Position numbers and translations under genes: made by a program. Under the pieces are notes generated by a model that saw only the letters and a program-made list of their open reading frames with translations, was not told the DNA's origin and did not search any database. Positions 1 to 9,572 of a stretch of 64,000 nt of DNA are shown here, in pieces; the first letter of the stretch is position 1; every line of letters starts with the position of its first letter. This DNA is from VAZQ01 sp963721005 (lineage in GTDB: Bacteria; Pseudomonadota; Alphaproteobacteria; Rhizobiales; Xanthobacteraceae): the NCBI GenBank assembly GCA_963721005.1, contig CAVRHR010000005.1, positions 1,736,001-1,800,000 on the forward strand, in the 5' to 3' direction.

Positions 1-12
1 ACTCATCGCGCA

Positions 13-86
13 GATGATAGCACCGTCGCCGGTAGCCAAGTGACAGATCGCGGACGTCGAGTGGTAGGATGATGGTGATATTCACA
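13..86 (+). repeat. Imperfect 75-bp repeat, copy 1
   Basis: The block starting with GATGATAGCACCG and ending near GATGGTGATATTCACA matches 10000-10074 in the same order and spacing. Shared blocks are GATAGCACCG, GGCAGATCGC or TGACAGATCGC, and TACGATGATGGGGATAATCAC or its variant here. Both copies are on the plus strand. The function is unknown and no protein is conserved between them. Confidence 0.6.
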
Positions 87-717
87 AGCCATCCACATCG
101 AATCGTGGAGCATGCTCGGCAAAGCCGTACAAAGGGGCGAAATGAAAAACCCGAGCAGGCTCATGATGTTCTTGGCTCATTGCCACTGCCGCCCGGTCAG
201 GCTTTCTGTCTTCGGCCGCTCGCTCTAATTAATTTTGACGTCGTGTTACCGCCGCTGAGGTGGACGTGCATGCTAGACTTTGACGGTGAGCGAATCCGAA
301 AAGATTGGACACGCGCATCGCACGAGGCGCAGCTGGCCATTTGTTCTGCTTTACCTGTTGCTTGTTCTGGTGGCCAGCGTGCCGGGTGTTGCGATGGCGC
401 TATTGGCTCAAGGAGCGCCGTAGGAGCGGGAAGCCCTCGGGCCTGCGGCCCGCCTGACATCATCGCTAAAGCGCGGTCGGCACCACTACCAAGGCTCGCC
501 CGCACGCTCGTGTTACCCCCAACTACCTGACCCTCATTGCGTGACCATGAGGGCCGCCAATCGGGGAAGACTTGGCGGCTCTCTGAGGCGTTGCGCGAGA
601 TGCCCGACAACTCCAATTCGCGGGATTGGCACGATCTCGCCAAGAAGGCGCGCGCGGGGCGCGGTGGTTGCGCAACGGCTTCGATTAGTGACTTCGCCGA
701 GCCGGTGGAATTACTGT

Positions 718-850
718 TTCGGCCGGTATTTATGCCGGTAGTTATACTTGTACCTGTGCCGGTAGTCGTACCTGTGCGCCGCTCCTCGCGCCGCTCCGTG
801 CGCGCTGTGCGCCGCTCCTCACGTCGCTCGTGCCGCTCTGAACGATTGAC
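718..850. repeat. Imperfect tandem simple-sequence tract
   Basis: Units close to GTACCTGTGCCGGTAGT are followed by several units close to GCGCCGCTCCTCGCGCC. Read on the plus strand the tract would code for Ser/Arg/Val-rich repeats and on the minus strand for Arg/Glu then Gly/Thr repeats, so protein-like periodicity here is a by-product of the DNA repeat. Confidence 0.6.
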
Positions 851-1020
851 CAGCAGCATACAAAACAGCGCGACGGTCGGCTAAGGCCGAAATGAGCAGA
901 CAATAGGTGGGCATGTCGATCATCTCATCGGCGCGTGCAGCAGCGCCGGAGAAACATAGGTCGAGACGAAGCTGCAATCTAGGAGCACGTCAAAAACCAA
1001 GGATAAACGCCTTGATCAAC

Positions 1021-3839
1021 TCAACCTGTGGCGCTGATTGCCGACTTCAGCTGCGAGGCGTCGATGGTGCCAAGCGCGAGGCGCCGGGTCCGCAGATAGG
1101 CCTCGAATTCCCTGGCCGGTAGCGGCTTGGCGTACAGGAAACCTTGCGCCTCCTCGCACCTCTCGTCCCGCAGGAAGTTGGCTTGCTCCGCCGTCTCGAC
1201 GCCTTCCGCGATCACGCCGAGCTCGAGATTGTGCGCCATGACAATGAGCGAGCGCACGATCGCGGCATCTTGCGCGTCCTGGGTGATCTTGCCGACAAAG
1301 CTGCGGTCGATCTTGATGCGCGAAACCGGGAAGCGGCTCAGGTGGCTCAACGAAGCGTAGCCGGTGCCGAAATCGTCGAAGGCAAGCTTTACGCCCTGGT
1401 CGTGCAGCGACTGCAGGACGCTCGAATCCTCGCGGTTGAGCGCGACGTTCTCGGTGATCTCGAGCTCGAGCGCATCCGCCGGCAGGCCGAAATCCCGCAG
1501 CGCCCCGGCGATGTCCTTTGGCAGCATCTCGTCGTAGACCTGCGCCGGGAACAGGTTGACGCCCACGCGCGCGAGCGGCAGCCCCATCGCGCGCCAGGTC
1601 GACAGCCTTTCGAAAGCGCTCCGGATGATCCAGCGGCCGACACCGGGCGCGATCGGGCTCTCCGCCAGCGCATCGATGAAGGCACCGGGGGAGAGCACGC
1701 CGTGCTGCGGATGCCGCCAGCGCAGCAGCACTTCCGCCCCGACCACCGCATCGTCGGAGAGCCGGACCTGTGGCTGGAAATAGATCACCAACTCGTCTTG
1801 CGCAAAGGCGCGCCGGAGCTCGATGTCGAGGTTGCGCCGTGCCTGCGCGTGGGCTCGCAAGACCGGCGTAAAGAAGCGCAGCCCCTTGCCGCCATCCGAC
1901 TTGGTCTGGTAGAGCGCCAAATCCGCATTCGCGATCAGCTCATCGACATTCGAACCGTCGTTCGGCGCGATCGCCACGCCGGCGCTGGCGCCGAGATGCA
2001 CCTGCTGGCCGTTGATGATGAAGGGCTCGCTCAGCCGTCTCAGTATCAGATTGACGACCTCGTTGATGATACGCGGATCGCCGCAGCCCGAGATCACCAC
2101 CACGAACTCGTCGCCGCCGAGTTCGGCTCGCCAAGCCCACGAGCGACCGCTCCTCCGCCACCCGGAGCAGGCGCCGGCCGACCTCGATGAGCAGCTGGTC
2201 GCCGCTCGAATGGCCGAGCGTGTCGTTGACGTCTTTGAACTCGTCGAGATCGAAGAGGACGACCGAGGTGGGCCTGCCTTCCGCGAGCAGCCGCTTCAGC
2301 TCCTTCTGCAGCAGGGTTCGGTTGGGCAGGTCAGTGAGCGGGTCATAGTGGGCGAGCCGGCGCAGTTGTTCTTCGGCGCGCTTGCGGTCGGTGATGTCCT
2401 CGTAAGCGAACGCGACGTTGCGAACCGTGCCGTCGTCATTGTGCATCGGGGCGGCGGCGAGCCGCACGTCGAGGATCGCGCCGTCCTTACGCCGCCGCTT
2501 GACCTGCACCTCGCGGATGGTCTCCCCGTTGTAGGCACGGCGGAACAGCTCCTGCGCTTCGACCTTGCCTTCGAGCGGAACCAGCTCGCTGCGTTGACCG
2601 AGCACCTTCTCGGCGGTGTAACCGAACATCTGCTCGGCGCCGCGGCTCCATAGCACGATGGACTGGTTCGCATCCAGGCAGACGATGGCGACGTGCGAGG
2701 TATCGATGATGGTCGCGAGCGTATCCTTGGCCTGTCGCATCTCGTCTCTGGCACGGCACGTCATTTGTCGCCGATCCTCTAGCGCCTGTGCCATCTGGTT
2801 GAAGCTGTCGGCAAGCGCCCCGACCACGTCGGGGCTCCGCACCGCGGTCCGATGACTTAGATCGCCACCCGCCAGCACCGCTGCATCTTTTCCGAGCTGA
2901 TGCAATGGGAGCGCGATGCGCCCCGAAAGCAGCCACGCGATCGTGAAGGCGAGCGCGAGCGTGCCGGCGATGGTCAGGGCGCCCCATTTCAGGCGGCTCG
3001 CGAGCGCTGCATACGCGAAGTCGACCGGCACCCCGACTGTCACCACCCAGGGGACACGTTGCGCCGTGGCAAAGCCGTTCATGCGCTCCACACTGTCGAG
3101 CCGTATCCAGTGCGACCTGTCGCTGCCTTCCTGGGCGGCGATGCGTAGCGGCAGATGAGTCCACTCGCCGTGCTGACCGATTAATCCTTGCACCGGCCCC
3201 GTGCCGGCCAGCAGGACGCCCTTCGCATTGTTGACGGCGATGATGCTGCCGTCAGGCAGTCCATGCTGCTTCCATATGTCCTGGAAGTGTTGGACGAGCA
3301 GTCCGACTGTCAGAACCGCCCGTATCCGGCCTTCTCCATCCTTGATCGGGCGGGCCACATTGATGACCCAGTTTCCGCTCCGCACCGGAATCGGATCGCC
3401 GACCGCCGGCTGGTGATCCACCAGGGCCTCGCGGAAATAGGTGCGGTCGTGGGCGTTGGGGCGCGGATAGTCCGGGTCTTTCGAGGTTCCGATATTGCTG
3501 CCCTCGACATCGAACAACAGAATATCCGAATCGATGTAGGGCAACTCCCGTTTCACTTCCTGCAGCAGCACGTCATTTCTGCCTCGGTCGGCCGGATCGT
3601 ACGACACGGAGTGTCCGAGCGCCAACAGCAGGCTTTCGAGGTCGCCGATGTGGTCGTCGATCCGAGCGGCCAGAACCCGCGCCACGTTGACGGCATGCTC
3701 GGCCACGACGGCGTGGTCACTTTGCAGCTTGACTCCAGAGCCCGGCCCCAACCAGGACGGTCAGCGGAGCGACGGCCGCCATCACCAGCCCCAAAAGGTG
3801 TGATCGTATCCCGCGAAACAGTCTCACGCGCCCATCCAT
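1021..3839 (-). pseudogene. Cache-HAMP-PAS-GGDEF-EAL protein, two frameshifts
   Basis: A cyclic-di-GMP turnover protein of about 930 residues is spread over three frames. The ATG at 3839 opens MDGRVRLFRG and a membrane segment (LLGLVMAAVAPLTVLVGAG) that hits a stop near 3725. The frame at 3751-1940 carries the rest of an extracellular Cache sensor, a second membrane segment, HAMP, PAS (ending EDITDRKRAEEQ) and the start of GGDEF (LTDLPNRTLL). The reading then shifts near 2120-2135 into the frame that holds GGDEF itself (2104-2118) and a complete EAL domain with EVLLRW, DDFGTGYASL and KIDRSF motifs. Catalytic motifs of both domains are intact, so a functional ancestor is clear. Either the gene is dead or two base errors are present. 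Confidence 0.85.
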
Positions 3840-3914
3840 CCGCGCATCCGCCCCGCAACATGGGGTCACGATAGGCGAGCGAAGCGTCGGGCGCCGCGGA
3901 ATCGCCGAGTAGAC

Positions 3915-4193
3915 TTAATTGAAGCCTATTTCAAAGCAATTCAATTGAGGTATCAATTCCGGAGATTTGCACGTCCGGCCGCTGTCGAATACCGCCGTTT
4001 GCTGCCCCCGGTCGCCCACGGCCCGGTCCGCATTCTCAGGGGCCTGCCATTCGGCGACTGAAGCGTACACCTCGGCCCGCAATCCCACCGATCGGAACAG
4101 AAGCTGCAACACATTGCCGATGGATGGGTCATCGTCAACAACGAACACCACCGACTGCGGCTCGGGCTGTCCGTTCATCGGTCGGCCATCCAT
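3915..4193 (-). pseudogene. Truncated FixJ-type response regulator
   Basis: The first 45 or so residues (PQSVVFVVDDDPSIGNVL, then LFRSVGLRAEVYAS) match the receiver N-terminus of the intact regulator at 61894-62526 (PESVVFVVDDDASMREAM, LFRSVGLKAEVFAS). After VAEWQ the similarity stops, the phosphorylatable Asp region and the LuxR-type output domain are missing, and the frame continues into unrelated sequence. It is a remnant of a paralogue of the regulator at the other end of the window. Confidence 0.8.
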
Positions 4194-4593
4194 AAACGGC
4201 TGATTCGCTCACGGAAACTGGTCACTCCGCCAACAAGTCTGCCATCCGGGGCGACGGACCAATATTGTCCTTTGGTGCAATTAGTGAAAGGGGACACCGC
4301 TTGAGCGTCCGGTTCGGGTCAAACTGCGAAATCCTCAGACCGAGCATATGTTTTCCGGCCCGCCCCAATAACCAACTCTTTTGCCGGCGGCTGGCCCTTC
4401 CAGAGTCGGGCCAGGATCGGACTCATGCACTGCAGTAAACGGCCGAACATTTTACGACGAAAGAGCTGACGGTGTTTCGATCAGTTTGCATGCCGACTGT
4501 TCCACGTGGTTAGCTCTCCGGTAGCTACGGACCGTGGCGGATTTGTGCTAGGTTTGATCCAAGCACGGGAGGCTGCCAGCCAAGGAGGCGAGA
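4194..4593. other. Intergenic, no gene seen
   Basis: Nothing convincing is coded here. The only marked feature is a solo copy of the miniature-element end motif at 4259-4280. A strong ribosome binding site at the right edge belongs to the next gene. Confidence 0.5.
4259..4280 (+). repeat. Solo copy of the ATATTGTCCTTTGGT end motif
   Basis: The sequence CCAATATTGTCCTTTGGTGC shares its core with both terminal inverted repeats of the 126-bp element at 20934-21059. No inverted partner is visible nearby, so this would be a solo or decayed end. Confidence 0.5.
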
Positions 4594-4887
4594 ATGATGC
4601 CTTTTCCAGTGCGTGCGGGTTACCTTGTCTTCGCTCTGGTCATCGCGGGATCCGCTTCAGCCCAGCAGAGCCCGACCGCAACGAGTCCGCTTACCACGAT
4701 ACGGTTGGCCAAGGCCGCCAAGCCCGGTGGACCGGCGGGCTACCTGAAATCGGGCTACCAGAAATATTGTGGCGCCGACTTCGGTTGCTACACCGGAATT
4801 CCGCTTCGATGCGCGTCGAACACGCGGCCGTATCAAGACATTGCAGCTCATCAATGTTTTTGCTTGCCAGACGGTTGCCCGCAGTAG
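4594..4887 (+). CDS. Small cysteine-containing exported protein
   Basis: A 97-residue protein begins with a clear Sec signal peptide (GYLVFALVIAGSASA, cleavage expected after ASA near residue 23). The mature part is short and carries six cysteines near the C-terminus (KYCGADFGCYTG, then single and paired Cys up to CFCLPDGCPQ), which suggests disulfides in the periplasm. The start is fixed by AAGGAGG five bases before the ATG. I do not recognise the family. It stands alone between decayed sequence and a convergent small gene. Confidence 0.75.
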   Translation: MMPFPVRAGYLVFALVIAGSASAQQSPTATSPLTTIRLAKAAKPGGPAGYLKSGYQKYCGADFGCYTGIPLRCASNTRPYQDIAAHQCFCLPDGCPQ

Positions 4888-5035
4888 ACAGCTCATTCCG
4901 CTGCCGGCAGGAAGCCTGTCGCCGCCACGTCCGCTTTGCCCCCGATTGTGTTGCAAAACTCAAAAATGAGCTGCCTCGCCGCGCTCGCTTATCGGCGCCG
5001 CAATGTCGCCCTTGGGTCAGGCACGGCAGTGCCGA

Positions 5036-5075
5036 TCCTGCCCGCCGACCGTCGGGTTTACCTCCATTGCGGAAG
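5036..5075 (-). repeat. Dispersed degenerate repeat, copy A
   Basis: Plus-strand text CCGACCGTCGGGTTTACCTC followed by CATTGCGG belongs to a degenerate family also seen at 5690-5775, 7150-7216, 9075-9145 and 11340-11425. All copies have the same orientation. The family looks like the short intergenic repeats I associate with bradyrhizobial genomes. Confidence 0.45.
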
Positions 5076-5139
5076 TCCCGCTGCACCGCTCCAAACTCCG
5101 GGGCACGACCGTACCGCAGCGAAAAGGCCCGAGATTTCT

Positions 5140-5370
5140 TCAGCGCCTTAACGGGCCGAGGATATGCAGCTGCGCGGCTTCCTCCTTCAGCTGCAGCTTC
5201 CGCGTTGGGTCGGTCTCGAACTCGGCCTCCTCTGCGATCTTCAATGCCGCCAGCTCTTTCAAGTACTGAGTGGCCAGTCGTAAATCCGCTATGACGTCGT
5301 GGCTGCGGACGCTGTGGGATCGTTTTCGTAAGCGTTCGGCGAGAGATATAACTGCGGCAGCTTGCGCCAT
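5140..5370 (-). CDS. Small conserved hypothetical protein
   Basis: The ATG at 5370 gives a 76-residue, mostly helical, charged protein (LAERLRKRSHS, ATQYLKELAALKIAEEAEFE, LKEEAAQLHILGPLRR). It looks like a cytoplasmic rhizobial family of unknown role. The frame stays open upstream of 5370 but that part is compositionally unlike a protein, so the internal ATG is preferred. No operon partner is near. Confidence 0.65.
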   Translation of the reverse strand: MAQAAAVISLAERLRKRSHSVRSHDVIADLRLATQYLKELAALKIAEEAEFETDPTRKLQLKEEAAQLHILGPLRR

Positions 5371-6393
5371 TGGACGCCCCTTCGGGCTACGCCCGTACAA
5401 TGCAGACGCTCCATGGCAGCTAATTGTGTGCTGGTTTTGTTGGTTGTTTGGCGATTGTTTGACCGGCTGCGGTACTACCTCACCGCCTTGGCATTGCCCG
5501 TGTGGGAAGCAGTGCCACTGCCGCTTCAAGGATTCCCGGCACGGCTCAGCGACGGAACCTTTTCTAAGCACGAAAGGAAGTATATCGGTTCGACAGGGCC
5601 AAGCTCATTCGGTGCAGGTCCGCTCATCCCCCGATAGCGACCGAATACCGGGCATCGTGGGAGGTCCGGTGGGGGTCAAGCGCGGCGGTTCGGACCCCGT
5701 CCGGCGACAGTCCGGTCTGCCCTCCAATGCAGACCTCCTGCTGCGCCGCCATGAACCGCCGCTGCGGACCAACAACGGACTCTCGAACCCGGCGACGGAC
5801 ATTGGGCTGCTGGCTTCATCGGCAGCGAAGGCTCTCTAGCACAATCAGGGAAGATCAGGCCGAACGACATCCGCCCAGCTTGAACTGGATCAGGCCTCGA
5901 TGGAGCGGCCCGAACGGCTGGCCCGGCGGTTGCGTCGGCCAATACTGTCCGCCTGACCGCCACCAGTCCGGAACATCCGATCGTCCGGGCGCCAGTCGGG
6001 GTCAAATCGATTACGCGCCCTCGGATGAAGGGGGCCGCGATCGTTGATGCGGACGATGGTAATCGACGCTTCCGGGTAGGGCCATATTGCGGACGAGCCG
6101 CCGAATTTGACTTTTGTCAAAGAGCCGGACGCATCAGTGCAGTATTCGACTTTATCTTATCCGGTAGGTCGATCATGGCATCGCCGTCGAAAACGCTCCC
6201 AGTCAGTCTGCTGTCGGGCGATGCTGTGTTGGCACGTTCCAACACTTTGCCACTGGACTGCGCACGGTGGCGTGGGATTGCGGCTGTTTTCTTGAGGTGG
6301 GGTACTAAGTGGGTGCGATCTGGCAGCGTCGACGCATTCGGCGCGAATGAGCAGGCACTTTGCGGGACAAAAGCCCCTGAATGGAGCGACAAC
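5371..6393. other. Intergenic with degenerate repeats
   Basis: No open frame here has a credible start or family. A copy of the dispersed repeat (core, on the minus strand, close to ATGGAGGGTAAACCGGACGG) lies at about 5690-5775 and ends with CCAACAACGGACT. The rest appears to be decayed. Confidence 0.45.
5690..5775 (-). repeat. Dispersed degenerate repeat, copy B
   Basis: It reads GTCCGGCGACAGTCCGGTCT then CCCTCCAATGCAG and ends in GGACCAACAACGGACT on the plus strand. It is the longest uninterrupted copy and serves as the model for recognising the copy split by the group II intron remnant at 7226-7960. Confidence 0.45.
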
Positions 6394-6852
6394 ATGAGCT
6401 ACGTTGAGCGCGTCCTGCAACCTGGCGAGCAGGTCCGGCATATCTCGTCGGTTCACTGGATAGTGTACTGGCCCAGCGTCGTGGTCGCGCTTCTAGCGGT
6501 GGCTACTTACTGGTTTAGCGAAATGCGGCTCCTGCCGAGAGTCTGGCTGTATACAGCTTACGCGCTCGCTCTCGTTGCGTTCGTTCTTGTGGTCAAGGAA
6601 TGGTACCAGTGGTGGATCACTGAGATTGCGGTGACCAGCCGGCGCGTAATCTACAAGAAAGGTTTGATCCGCCTGAAGACCAACGAAATGAACATGGACA
6701 AGGTGGAGAGCGTCCAGGTCGCTCAATCGGTCCTCGGGCGCATGTTCGACTTTGGCACCGTGAAGATCCTCGGCACGGGCGAAGGCTTAGAGACGCTACA
6801 CACCATCGCGACCCCGATCAAGCTGCGAAATAGCATCATCACCAGCGCCTGA
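6394..6852 (+). CDS. Bacterial PH-domain (YdbT-like) membrane protein
   Basis: A 152-residue protein has two membrane segments (IVYWPSVVVALLAVATYWF, about residues 23-41, and VWLYTAYALALVAFVLVV, about 51-68) followed by a bacterial pleckstrin-homology domain of the DUF304 kind: ITEIAVTSRRVIYKKGL, NEMNMDKVESVQVAQSVLG and FGTVKILGTG are the typical strand blocks. Such proteins sit in the inner membrane; the role is unknown. The ATG at 6394 is chosen because GGAGCGACAAC precedes it and the frame upstream lacks protein character. Confidence 0.85.
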   Translation: MSYVERVLQPGEQVRHISSVHWIVYWPSVVVALLAVATYWFSEMRLLPRVWLYTAYALALVAFVLVVKEWYQWWITEIAVTSRRVIYKKGLIRLKTNEMNMDKVESVQVAQSVLGRMFDFGTVKILGTGEGLETLHTIATPIKLRNSIITSA

Positions 6853-7225
6853 GGTTACAAACGACTCTCACGTCGACCAATAGAATGCCCTCAATTCCTA
6901 ACCGATGGCTGCGTCACCGCGAATGGGCGAATTCGGCCAACTACGCCCGGGAGTGCTGCCCGAATAGCTGACATGAAACCCTGAAAACGATGCCACCAGT
7001 CGCAGCGCGGCAACGCAACGGTCGCAGCCACGCATCCCGAGCACACTGGGAGTCACTTCAAACCGACGGCTCCTGATTGTCTCATATAGCCCGCCCTGCG
7101 CGGTTTGCCACAGGCGGGTCCGAATGACCTTAGGTCACGCGCGGCAATTCTGGCCGCGTCCGCCGACCGTCCGGTTTAAACTCTCTATTGCCGGCATTCA
7201 ATTGCACTGCCGCGAACTGGCGCTT
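6853..7225. other. Intergenic, repeat remnants
   Basis: No gene is recognised. From about 7150 to 7216 lies copy C of the dispersed repeat (CCGACCGTCCGGTTTAAACT), which is cut at its right end by the group II intron remnant. Confidence 0.45.
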
Positions 7226-7960
7226 TGGGTAGAGTCGAGATGTGGCGCGGTGGCGGTAGGCTGAGCATATCTGTTTGCCGCCTCTTTCGTCTGGCGGTGC
7301 CTTAATGGCTCAGCCGTAACTCCGTTTCCACATCCCGCTTATCGAACCGGACAGGCAGATTTCCCGCATCCGGCCCTCGGACAAGACTTCACGCCTTTGC
7401 TTGGCGTGCGACGCCCTCTGCGGTTCTTGAACCCGTTGCGGAGTTTATAGGTTGCCCAATCTCCCAGGTCCCTCGCCACGTATTGCGTCTGTCTTGAACT
7501 GAGGTCCCTTCCCTCCACTGGCATTACCCAGCTTCCGCGGTACTACGAACCCCTCCGCCACCCCAGGGCGCCCGGCCTGTCCCTCACGGGCGTCCGGTTG
7601 GTCGTCCCTCCGACCACGCTAATGGGGCTTCCCGTGTTGCGTGCGCTTTCCTTGTGTACATGCTGTCGCCACTACCCCGGCACAGCGACTGGAGGTCTTG
7701 CTTCGCTCATTCCGCCCCAGTCGTATCAGCCTTCCCTGATATGGCCGTCAGGTCGGCCCGTGCATTGTCCTTTTCGAGGCTTGCTCAGCGTTCACTCGCG
7801 TTACGGCCTGCACACTCGCGCGGTCACCGTATATCGTGACCCGCTATCCGAAGGCTTCAGCCACTTCGTTACCTCCATAGCTGCTCCGGTTGCTTCCGGC
7901 TGGAGCGGTTGCCGGGTGGGACTTGCACCCACTGGAAAGCGCCGCCTTTGCACCGCGCAC
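7226..7960 (-). mobile_element. Group II intron remnant without reverse transcriptase
   Basis: On the minus strand the element opens with GTGCGCGGTGCAAAGGCGGC at 7960, a typical bacterial group II intron 5' end, followed by CAGTGGGTGCAAGTCCCACC and other domain I-like blocks. Near the other end, 7378-7343 folds as domain V: GGCCGGA pairs with TCCGGTT around an inner GCGG...TCTGC hairpin with a GAAA-containing loop. The stretch between domain I-like sequence and domain V is only about 200 bases, so the intron-encoded protein (usually 400-plus residues, in domain IV) is absent. Any activity would need a maturase in trans. The 3' boundary near 7226 is an estimate. Confidence 0.65.
7343..7378 (-). 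ncRNA. Group II intron domain V
   Basis: The minus-strand sequence starts GAGGGCCGGATGCGGGAAAT and ends in GTCCGGTTCG. It forms the short two-part hairpin that is the most conserved piece of group II ribozymes. The G-U pairs in the lower stem mean that the match is good but not perfect. Confidence 0.65.
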
Positions 7961-7996
7961 GCCAACAACGGACTTATACACCGCAGCAACTGAATG

Positions 7997-8935
7997 TTAT
8001 TCAACGACTGGCTGCGAATTCCGCATCAGTGCCGCGAGGCCTTCATGCGTTGAAACTGATGGGGCCCATCCCAGCTTCCTTAACGCCGCTGCGCTTGCGA
8101 CCAAACTCCCGTCCAAGCGCCGGAATTCCTCTTCTCGTCCCGCCGCCCGGAACGCCGCTTTGAGCAGTAAGGCAGGCACGGGGAAGAGGCGGGGCCGACG
8201 GCCGAGACCGCTGCGCATGGCGGCGATCATATTTGCTACCGTTAGCGCGTCGGCATCGGCTACGATGAGCGGTCGCTGAAGCTTCGCCGGCGCGGTCAGC
8301 ACGGCGTCTATCGCGTCGGTCAAATTATCGAGCGAAAGCAGCGAGCGGCGCCCGCTGAGTCCTCCCAATGGCACGGGCAGCGGCGAGCGGGCGATCTGCA
8401 TGAGCCTCGCTATATTACCCTTGACCCCGAACCCGTAGACAAGGGCGAGCCGCAGCGCGACCCAGTCGAGGTCGAGCCGCGCCAATCCCTGCTCGGCAGC
8501 CAGTTTGGAGCGTCCGTAACTATCGCTGGGACGGGGCTCGAGATTCTCAGTCAAGACTTGTTCGGCGTGGGGGCCGCTCTGTGCGGAGATCGACGACAAA
8601 AAGATAAATCGCTTAACGCCCGCCCGTTGCGCGGCGCGCGCGAGCATCACAGTCGCTTCGGTATTGAGACTGCGGTGATCTTCCTCCGGCAGCCCCGACA
8701 TGGCGTGGGTAAGACCGGCGGAATGAATGACCGCCTCAGCTCCTTCGAGCGCCTCAGCCATGTTTAGCGGATGCGCGAGATCGCCGATGACAGCGCTTGC
8801 GCATCCGGGTGGCAGCACCGTGGAGTGGCGCAGCAGAACGCGCAAGCGATAGCCGCGTTGCGATAATCGTTGCAGCAAATGGCGCCCGATAAAGCCCGTG
8901 GCGCCCGTAAGTGCAACGAGGGGACCGCTGGTCAT
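7997..8935 (-). CDS. NAD-dependent epimerase/dehydratase (extended SDR)
   Basis: A 312-residue Rossmann protein begins with the nucleotide-binding motif TGATGFIGRHL (residues 9-19). The extended-SDR catalytic motif is YGRSK (SDSYGRSKLAAEQGL), preceded by a FLSSISAQSG strand with the expected serines. Substrate is probably a nucleotide-linked sugar but cannot be read from sequence. The ATG at 8935 lies directly before the first beta strand; the upstream extension is Arg/Ala-rich and non-homologous. The group II intron remnant lies just beyond the stop codon. Confidence 0.85.
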   Translation of the reverse strand: MTSGPLVALTGATGFIGRHLLQRLSQRGYRLRVLLRHSTVLPPGCASAVIGDLAHPLNMAEALEGAEAVIHSAGLTHAMSGLPEEDHRSLNTEATVMLARAAQRAGVKRFIFLSSISAQSGPHAEQVLTENLEPRPSDSYGRSKLAAEQGLARLDLDWVALRLALVYGFGVKGNIARLMQIARSPLPVPLGGLSGRRSLLSLDNLTDAIDAVLTAPAKLQRPLIVADADALTVANMIAAMRSGLGRRPRLFPVPALLLKAAFRAAGREEEFRRLDGSLVASAAALRKLGWAPSVSTHEGLAALMRNSQPVVE

Positions 8936-9285
8936 GGTAACAGAGCTGAGGCTCAAAAGCCGCCTGAGTTGACGGCCCCGCCTATTCCAAGCTTCCTTCT
9001 GAGCAAATTCAACCCCCCCAAGACGTACTCGACCGATTTGCCCCGGGCTCCCGGCGGCAGCCTTGGCTGCGGCGGCCGAACGTCGGGTTCTCCCCTGACA
9101 GCGGACGCACCGCTGCGTTGCCGCGAACCGCAGCTCGGGGCCACGAGCCGACATGAGCCCACGCGAACGATGCTTTCGGCAAGTGTCAAATTCTGGTAAT
9201 CTCCGCGTGCTGGCAAGCCGTTTGCGGGCGTCAATTTTCTCGAGATCAAGACTCAGACCAATCGGTAAGCGTCAGGGGGAAACCG
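8936..9285. other. Intergenic with dispersed repeat copy E
   Basis: The only recognisable item is a degenerate copy of the dispersed repeat at about 9075-9145 (AACGTCGGGTTCTCCCCTGA). No gene is supported. Confidence 0.4.
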
Positions 9286-9572
9286 ATGGATGCTGGATCG
9301 CCCGCCGCGGGCTCGGGTCTAGCGGCCGATGGTATCTCGGATCGACGCTTCGCTGCACAGCTCGAAGCGATCCAAAAGCTCAAGCAATTCATGTTCGATG
9401 AAAAGGTGTTATTGCAAGCCGACATTCTCGAAAGCGTAAATCTCGGTTCCCTGAACAATCTCTCAAATATGCGCCCAACGGCCGCTTACCGACCAAAGAT
9501 GAGTGGAAAGCGCTCGACCAGAAGCTGGCGGGCCTGGTTCCCCTCGGAGTGACCTCTGGATCCGTCTCATAG
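9286..9572 (+). pseudogene. Small hypothetical gene with dinucleotide slip
   Basis: The first 58 or so codons read as a helical protein (FAAQLEAIQKLKQFMFDEKV, ADILESVNLGSLNNL). Immediately afterwards the sequence AATCTCTCAAATATG contains a doubled TC/CT. Removing one dinucleotide continues the protein as KYAPNGRLPTKDEWKALDQK and ends at the TAG at 9570-9572. The uncorrected frame gives Arg-rich text ending at 9552. The corrected product would be about 95 residues of unknown function. Confidence 0.6.

Larger units (their letters stand above)
1..1020. other. Stretch without a recognised gene
   Basis: Several overlapping open frames exist on both strands but none has a ribosome binding site, a recognisable family or a consistent protein character. 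The stretch holds one copy of a 75-bp imperfect repeat near its left end and a simple-sequence tract at 718-850, both listed separately. It probably is decayed intergenic sequence. Confidence 0.5.

Noticed and set aside
197..859. 220-residue minus-strand open frame with RREERRTARTE repeats
   Set aside because: The protein-like periodicity comes from the DNA repeat at 718-850; no ribosome binding site, and the rest is low-information sequence.
1144..2190. 348-residue plus-strand open frame
   Set aside because: It is the antisense of the EAL/GGDEF region; high GC keeps the opposite frame open. The same holds for long antisense frames at 39590-41299, 50068-52014, 35709-36863 and 62562-63680.
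7598..7993. 131-residue plus-strand open frame
   Set aside because: It is antisense to the group II intron remnant; its apparent conservation would reflect the ribozyme sequence.
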